NCBI GenBank assembly: GCA_024399065.1
Contig: JAKSIB010000022.1
Span: 1 to 56,271 of the forward strand
Reading direction: 5' to 3'
Length of the DNA stretch: 56,271 nt
Source: Fibrobacter sp.
GTDB taxonomy: Bacteria; Fibrobacterota; Fibrobacteria; Fibrobacterales; Fibrobacteraceae
In this document: piece after piece, positions 51,995 through 56,271 of the stretch
Layout: each line of letters begins with the position of its first letter
How positions within the stretch are numbered: the stretch's first letter is position 1
Notes under the pieces: generated by a model
The model's input: only the letters and a program-made list of their open reading frames with translations
Database searches by the model: none
Told to the model about the DNA's origin: nothing
Position numbers and translations under genes: made by a program

Positions 51995-53205
51995 TAGTTT
52001 TCCCCCTTCCAAATATCCTGAACCAAAGAATTGACAAAATTACTTTCGTCCTCATCCATTTCTCGATTATTCATCTCCTTGAAAAAATCGCTGAACACTT
52101 CCATGGGAGACTTTTGATCTACATTTTCAAAATCAAGATTCGCGACACTTCTGGTGCGGGAATTGTTATAGGACAATGCCATCAAATTGGGATAATAGGC
52201 GCGCAACTTGGATGCTGCATCGGAAACATCATTTTCATCCGTTAGAACGCAGTAGACATAGTCGGAAAGGCTCTTGCCACCGCGAACCTGGGCGTCACGG
52301 AATCCAGCAGAAACCAATTCAGCAAACTCACCTTCAATCTTGCGGACATCACGCATAGGCGTGAGAGGGACTTCGCGTATTTGCAACTCTGCTAGTTCCT
52401 CTGCGGTGGAACCCACATTTCCAAGTTCCACAATAGTCACAGACTTTACATGGGATGCCTCGGAAAGGGAATACTTGAGCGGGGTTCCGCTGTAGCGGAT
52501 TCGACCGACACCATTTCCATCCTTTACCACATTCTGGCTACGGTGTATATGTCCCAGGGCCACATAGTCAAAACCATTGAATGCATAGGCTTCCACATTA
52601 TCCAAGCCACCAACGAATTCTTCGGATCCACCTTCATCAACCTGTGCACCTGTCACAAACTGGTGGGCAACCAAAACATTGCGGCGACCGGCTGTACGTT
52701 GCATTTTCGAGACAGCCTTTTGAATTGCGCTGGTATAGTCTGTAACTTCTTCACGTTCTACATCCGCCTCGGAACCCATTCCCAGACCAGCACGCACATT
52801 TGCCGGACGGACAAAGGGAAGCATCCACACATCAACTTCGCCAAATTCATCCTTCAGGGTAACGGGTTCAAACCTGCCGGAATAAACCGGGGACATGAAC
52901 ACGTTACGGCCAGCCATAAGGCGGCCGCCGAACGCGATTCGTTCTGCGGAATCATGATTGCCGCTCAATACAAAAGTCTTGGTGCCAGTCGCAGACAAGT
53001 TCACCAGGAAATCATCCAGTACATCCACCGCCTCGGCGCTGGGAACGGACTTGTCATAGACATCTCCGGCAATAAGGACTGCATCGGGATTCTCGACTTC
53101 TACAATCTTGAGAATTTCACCAAGAATATACTTCTGGTCTTCTATCAAGGAATGTTCGCATACTCGCTTACCGATATGCAAGTCAGCCAAATGCAGAAAC
53201 TTCAT
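51994..53205 (-). CDS. sbcD: Exonuclease subunit SbcD (Mre11-like nuclease)
   Basis: The 403-residue protein is the manganese nuclease of SbcCD. It has the five phosphoesterase motifs: HLADLHIGK, IAGDVYDKS, LSGNHDSAE, LVAHQF and ALGHIHRSQ. The C-terminal third is the capping and SbcC-binding region. The ATG follows AGGAGTCTTAAAAC. It is the first gene of the sbcDC operon. Confidence 0.95.
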   Translation of the reverse strand: MKFLHLADLHIGKRVCEHSLIEDQKYILGEILKIVEVENPDAVLIAGDVYDKSVPSAEAVDVLDDFLVNLSATGTKTFVLSGNHDSAERIAFGGRLMAGRNVFMSPVYSGRFEPVTLKDEFGEVDVWMLPFVRPANVRAGLGMGSEADVEREEVTDYTSAIQKAVSKMQRTAGRRNVLVAHQFVTGAQVDEGGSEEFVGGLDNVEAYAFNGFDYVALGHIHRSQNVVKDGNGVGRIRYSGTPLKYSLSEASHVKSVTIVELGNVGSTAEELAELQIREVPLTPMRDVRKIEGEFAELVSAGFRDAQVRGGKSLSDYVYCVLTDENDVSDAASKLRAYYPNLMALSYNNSRTRSVANLDFENVDQKSPMEVFSDFFKEMNNREMDEDESNFVNSLVQDIWKGEN

Positions 53206-53397
53206 GTTTTAAGACTCCTATTCAAGAAGACGCACAATCAAACCGTCTGTCGTACAAATATAGTATCGCCAGAACGTCATAAAATGTCAAAAATGGCCGT
53301 TTTTCCCATGGGTGGCCGGCGGGTAATCACAAAAAATTCTATTTATACACCTATCGGGGCGTTTGTCTCAAGAATCTTTTTTATTGAGGGTATTTAT

Positions 53398-54396
53398 ATG
53401 GAAACCGCAGCAGTCATTAGCTACTACAGTCGTCTGGTCATGGCAAAGAACCAAGGTCATTTCGCCATCGCCAAGGCCCTCCTCGCCCTCATGGAAAGCG
53501 CAACGGACCTGGACTCCGCAGCCCCCGACTACCGCAAGGCCATGGACAAGATCGCCCAGGCCAAGGGCCACGCCGCAGCCATTGCCGCAGGTGCTGAATC
53601 TGACGCTGTGCCGCCCGCAGGTGAAGCCGCAGACTGGCAGAACTATGTGCTGGAAAATCCGCCCTACACCCGCAAGCTTTCCCTTGCCCTTGCCGCCTAC
53701 TTCGTAAAGGCAGGCCTTCTGGATGCCGCCTACGAAATGTACCTCTCCGCAAGCGAACTTGATGAAGACGGCAGCTCCGCCGAAGAACTGGCCGCCATCT
53801 CCGCTGCAGAATCCGGCAACATGGCAAACGATTTCGGCAAGAAGTGCGAAGCCGCAGGCGACTACGCCAAGGCCGCTATCTGGTTCAAGAAGGCTAAGGA
53901 CGCAGGCCTCGCCGATGCAAACGCTGCACTTGCCCGCATGCAGTCCTTCCACGGTGTCACCCGCTACATGGCCCCCTGGCTTGAAATCGCAAAGAAGACT
54001 GGCCGTAAGGAACTTGCAGAATCCATCGTCGCCATCGCAGAAGCCGCCAAGGCCGGCAACATGGACGCCGTGACCATCGCTGAAACCGTGGTACCGCCTT
54101 GCTACGAAGAAGTGGACTTCTGGGAAAGCGAACTGGATGCGTACCACAAGTTCTCCGGTGACGACAGCGCCGCATTCGGTAGCGCCTACATCGCCGTGGG
54201 CAAAATCCTGGAACGCGCAAAGATGTACAACATCGCCCTTCGCTGGTACAAGAAGGCTGTCGAATTCAATAGTGCCGCCAACGCAGACGCTCACCGCATG
54301 CTTCCTCTCAAGAGCAAGTCCGTGCCCATGCGCGAAGCCGAGGATATCTACGACAGCGCAAGCCCCATTCCCGCCCTCTGGAAGGTGAACGGCTAA
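53398..54396 (+). CDS. TPR/Sel1-like helical repeat protein
   Basis: The 332-residue protein is Ala-rich and helical, with repeat-like segments YFVKAGLLDAAYEMYLSASE, KKCEAAGDYAKAAIWFKKAK and AYIAVGKILERAKMYNIALR followed by WYKKAVEF. These fit TPR or Sel1 repeats that bind other proteins. No signal peptide is seen. The ATG at 53398 follows GAGGGTATTTAT; a longer in-frame extension runs into the sbcD promoter and is not credible. A partner cannot be named. Confidence 0.7.
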   Translation: METAAVISYYSRLVMAKNQGHFAIAKALLALMESATDLDSAAPDYRKAMDKIAQAKGHAAAIAAGAESDAVPPAGEAADWQNYVLENPPYTRKLSLALAAYFVKAGLLDAAYEMYLSASELDEDGSSAEELAAISAAESGNMANDFGKKCEAAGDYAKAAIWFKKAKDAGLADANAALARMQSFHGVTRYMAPWLEIAKKTGRKELAESIVAIAEAAKAGNMDAVTIAETVVPPCYEEVDFWESELDAYHKFSGDDSAAFGSAYIAVGKILERAKMYNIALRWYKKAVEFNSAANADAHRMLPLKSKSVPMREAEDIYDSASPIPALWKVNG

Positions 54397-54538
54397 GCTG
54401 CTAAAACCTCGCGGCTTCGAATCATTTTTCGCGGTTGTGAGCCATACAACAAAAAACAACACTATTTGAAATGCGGAAAAAAATTTTCCCGCATTCTTTT
54501 TATACATTTCTTTTGGTGAATATGAAGGGAGGTTAAGT

Positions 54539-55543
54539 ATGAATATTCGCAAATGTTGGAAAAACGTTATGTTAGCCACCGCGGCAATCCTCTGGGCAGG
54601 CTGCGGAGAAGACAAGGGCAACGCTGTTTCCCCCGACACTAATAATCCGGAAAGTTCCGCATCCATCGAATCTGGAGATGAACCGTCATCTTCCAGTGAA
54701 GAAGCCTTGCCCGAGCCGGAAAGCTCCAGCTCCTACCAGAGTGTGGAAGAAGCCTGCAAGGACACTGAAACATTCAACTTGGCGGTGGAAAATTCCGACC
54801 TACGTTGCGCCGGCGGAAAAATGGACACGCTGTACACCTGTTGCGACGGCTCTCAGATCCCATCACCCAAAAAGATTTATACAAACTGCCCCAGCAGCTA
54901 TTTTGAAACTCCCACCGATCCTGACACCCTTCCTTCCCACTGGGTACACGATACCCTTTATACAAAAAAGGGATTGAACGAACGTAACAGCCGAGTGGTT
55001 GCAGAAAGTGCTCGCCTAAGCAAAGAATACGAAGCAGGGATTATCGACAGCCTGAACAAGACTACCACCTATTGCGATGATCACGGCGGAATCAAGAGTC
55101 GAGACACATACAATAAAGACTATTACGCCATTTCAGAATCTGAGTGTGAAAAATTGTCCAACCAAGCTTCAGAGGATCTTTATAATGAAATAGAAAAAGA
55201 TCCCACGATTTTGGATATTGTCAAAAGTTGCATTAAAGATGAATTGCATTATATTCTAAATCCGGAACAGCCGCTGTATGGCATAGTAAGCATTGTAGGA
55301 CCTATGAATCAATGTTCTGGAGCTACGACAATTTCTTATCCCAAGACCATCGAGAAGAGCGGGAAGAACGCAAAATTTGTATGCGTCGATGGAACCGTAG
55401 AGGAAACCGAGGAATACGCAGCAGACGTCAAGGCCCGCGATGAAAAGGAAGCCCAGTGCAAATCTACAGTCCGCGAAGAATTTCTCGAAGGCATTGAACG
55501 CTGCAAGGAAGTATACGGCGGGAATCAAGCTTCCGATAACTAA
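54539..55543 (+). CDS. Lipoprotein with serine-rich linker
   Basis: The 334-residue protein has a lipoprotein signal with lipobox LWAGC (Cys21), an Asp/Glu/Ser-rich linker (SSSSEEALPEPESSSS) and a cysteine-containing domain (DLRCAGGKMDTLYTCCDGSQ, SCIKDELHYI, ERCKEVYGG). I recognise no family. The ATG follows GGGAGGTTAAGT. The serine linker is typical of Fibrobacter envelope proteins. Confidence 0.75.
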   Translation: MNIRKCWKNVMLATAAILWAGCGEDKGNAVSPDTNNPESSASIESGDEPSSSSEEALPEPESSSSYQSVEEACKDTETFNLAVENSDLRCAGGKMDTLYTCCDGSQIPSPKKIYTNCPSSYFETPTDPDTLPSHWVHDTLYTKKGLNERNSRVVAESARLSKEYEAGIIDSLNKTTTYCDDHGGIKSRDTYNKDYYAISESECEKLSNQASEDLYNEIEKDPTILDIVKSCIKDELHYILNPEQPLYGIVSIVGPMNQCSGATTISYPKTIEKSGKNAKFVCVDGTVEETEEYAADVKARDEKEAQCKSTVREEFLEGIERCKEVYGGNQASDN

Positions 55544-55689
55544 ATCTTGACGGTTGGAATTTCTGTTCCTATATTTCGAATATCGGAGAAGTTCTTCTGG
55601 ATTTTGTTCCGATTGACAAATGTCGTTTTATAAAAAAATAATCTCCCGGCGGGCTCTATAAAAACCCACGGATTGTTTTGATCAAAAAT

Positions 55690-55746
55690 CGCTAGCAATA
55701 ATTGTATCCATCGCGCAAAGCGAGTTTTCGCCGATGGATTCTAGCG
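55690..55746 (+). promoter_or_regulatory. Structured 5' leader hairpin
   Basis: Two nested perfect stems, CGCTAG/CTAGCG (outer) and ATCCATCG/CGATGGAT (inner), form a long hairpin with one large bulge, ending 31 bases before the next gene. A TTGACA at about 55614 followed at 18 bp by AATAAT could be the promoter, so the hairpin would lie in the leader. Confidence 0.5.
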
Positions 55747-55777
55747 AAACATGACAATCCTAAAAAGGGAGATTTTT

Positions 55778-56146
55778 ATGAAAAACTACTACCAGCTGAA
55801 AAACGAAAAGAACAAGCTCATTAAACGTCTGAACTTCGCTGAGCATCGCCTCGAGAAGTATGGATTCGCCCTGAGCGATCAGGACGTGCAGGCTCTGCAG
55901 CAGCGCATTGCCGCCACCAGCGAGCAACTTGCCGATGTAAACGACAAACTCTCCGACCTGGAAGACGGACTCGCTGTAGACGGCAACGCTAGTGGCGCTT
56001 ATAGGGCAGCTTTTGGAGCCGCTGGAGGTGCCGCCGCGGCAGCCATCCCCCAGAAGTGGGTCGGCAACGCCTCCCAGGCCCTCATGGACGCCAGCCGCGC
56101 CGAAAGCCAGGCGGCATTCGCTGCCTACCAGGCCAAACACCGCTAA
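55778..56146 (+). CDS. Helical protein with Ala-rich C-terminal part
   Basis: The 122-residue protein has a basic coiled-coil first half (YYQLKNEKNKLIKRLNFAEH, DVQALQQRIAATSEQLADVN) and an Ala/Gly-rich second half with GAYRAAFGAAGGAAAAAIPQ. I recognise no family. The ATG at 55778 follows AAAAGGGAGATTTTT. A terminator follows directly. Confidence 0.6.
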   Translation: MKNYYQLKNEKNKLIKRLNFAEHRLEKYGFALSDQDVQALQQRIAATSEQLADVNDKLSDLEDGLAVDGNASGAYRAAFGAAGGAAAAAIPQKWVGNASQALMDASRAESQAAFAAYQAKHR

Positions 56147-56168
56147 CCCTTACCTTAGCCACAAACAG

Positions 56169-56199
56169 AAAAGGCGACAGCTCAACGCTGCCGCCTTTT
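56169..56199 (+). terminator. Terminator of the last plus-strand gene
   Basis: The stem AAAAGGCGaCAGC/GCTGcCGCCTTTT with a 5-base loop ends in TTTT. Confidence 0.8.
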
Positions 56200-56213
56200 G
56201 CCAACCAGAGGAT

Positions 56214-56250
56214 AAAAAAAGCCCCCCTTGAGGTTTACCTCGAGGGGGGC
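56214..56250 (-). terminator. Terminator of a minus-strand gene beyond the window
   Basis: The 13-bp stem GCCCCCCTTGAGG/CCTCGAGGGGGGC (one wobble) with a TTTA loop runs into T7 on the minus strand. Confidence 0.88.
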
Positions 56251-56271
56251 GTGAATCCAGCAGCGACCTAC

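Noticed and set aside
53368-54666. 432-codon minus-strand frame over the TPR-like gene
   Set aside because: It overlaps two genes on the other strand and has no start context or motif.
35-56271. tRNA and rRNA genes
   Set aside because: No cloverleaf with a TTCGA-type T-loop or rRNA-like sequence was noticed in the intergenic regions by eye; a tRNAscan-SE run would settle this.

Overview
The window looks like a chromosomal segment of a Fibrobacter species or a close relative (Fibrobacterota). The evidence is a TIGR02147-family regulator, a remnant of the FISUMP domain, lipoproteins and secreted fragments with poly-serine linkers, a PorV/PorQ-type outer-membrane protein, formylglycine-generating-enzyme-like secreted proteins and a remnant of a GH5 cellulase. 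No rRNA, tRNA, CRISPR array or complete insertion sequence was found.

Region by region. 0-10.9 kb is mostly housekeeping: aspartate kinase, a sigma-54 activator, a PorV-like protein, a phosphohexomutase, an outer-membrane protein, a ThiN-domain protein, a patatin phospholipase, rsmA, and an oxidative-stress pair (reverse rubrerythrin followed by PerR) behind a promoter flanked by two inverted repeats. 11-19.6 kb is accessory: an LlaJI-like restriction-modification operon (C5 methyltransferase, McrB-like NTPase, LlaJI nuclease) interrupted by a small toxin-antitoxin-like cassette with its own promoter, a 750-bp gene-free stretch, an AlbA_2 regulator, and an RHH antitoxin-like protein. 19.6-38.3 kb holds a lipoprotein with three similar domains and its TIGR02147 partner, transporters (SSS, NhaC, DAACS, paired chromate transporters), a candidate small RNA, a BatD-like protein, an M48-like peptidase, a DUF4954 protein, a glycosyltransferase and two decayed gene fragments. 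38.4-48.2 kb is a second accessory island of orphan genes. It includes a compact operon (ParE-like small protein, UPF1-like SF1 helicase, winged-helix protein, 51-residue N-rich mini-protein), followed by a coiled-coil protein, which I consider the best candidate for an undescribed system. 48.2-56.3 kb holds lipoproteins, sbcDC and a TPR-like protein.

Cross-cutting patterns. The clearest promoters share a TTGAC-type -35 box, 17-18 bp spacing and a TATATT -10 box. Several place the predicted transcription start at or within a few bases of the start codon, which suggests leaderless mRNAs. Intergenic regions carry hairpin-based repeats built around a core like CATTGCyGAGsCGAA, compound terminators present in two copies, and GTCAT-type palindromic repeats. 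One GTCAT-type copy and two other short repeats lie in frame inside the glycosyltransferase gene. Several gene remnants (GH5, FISUMP, metzincin and an unknown protein) point to ongoing gene decay. All functional calls come from reading motifs by eye; no database search was run.
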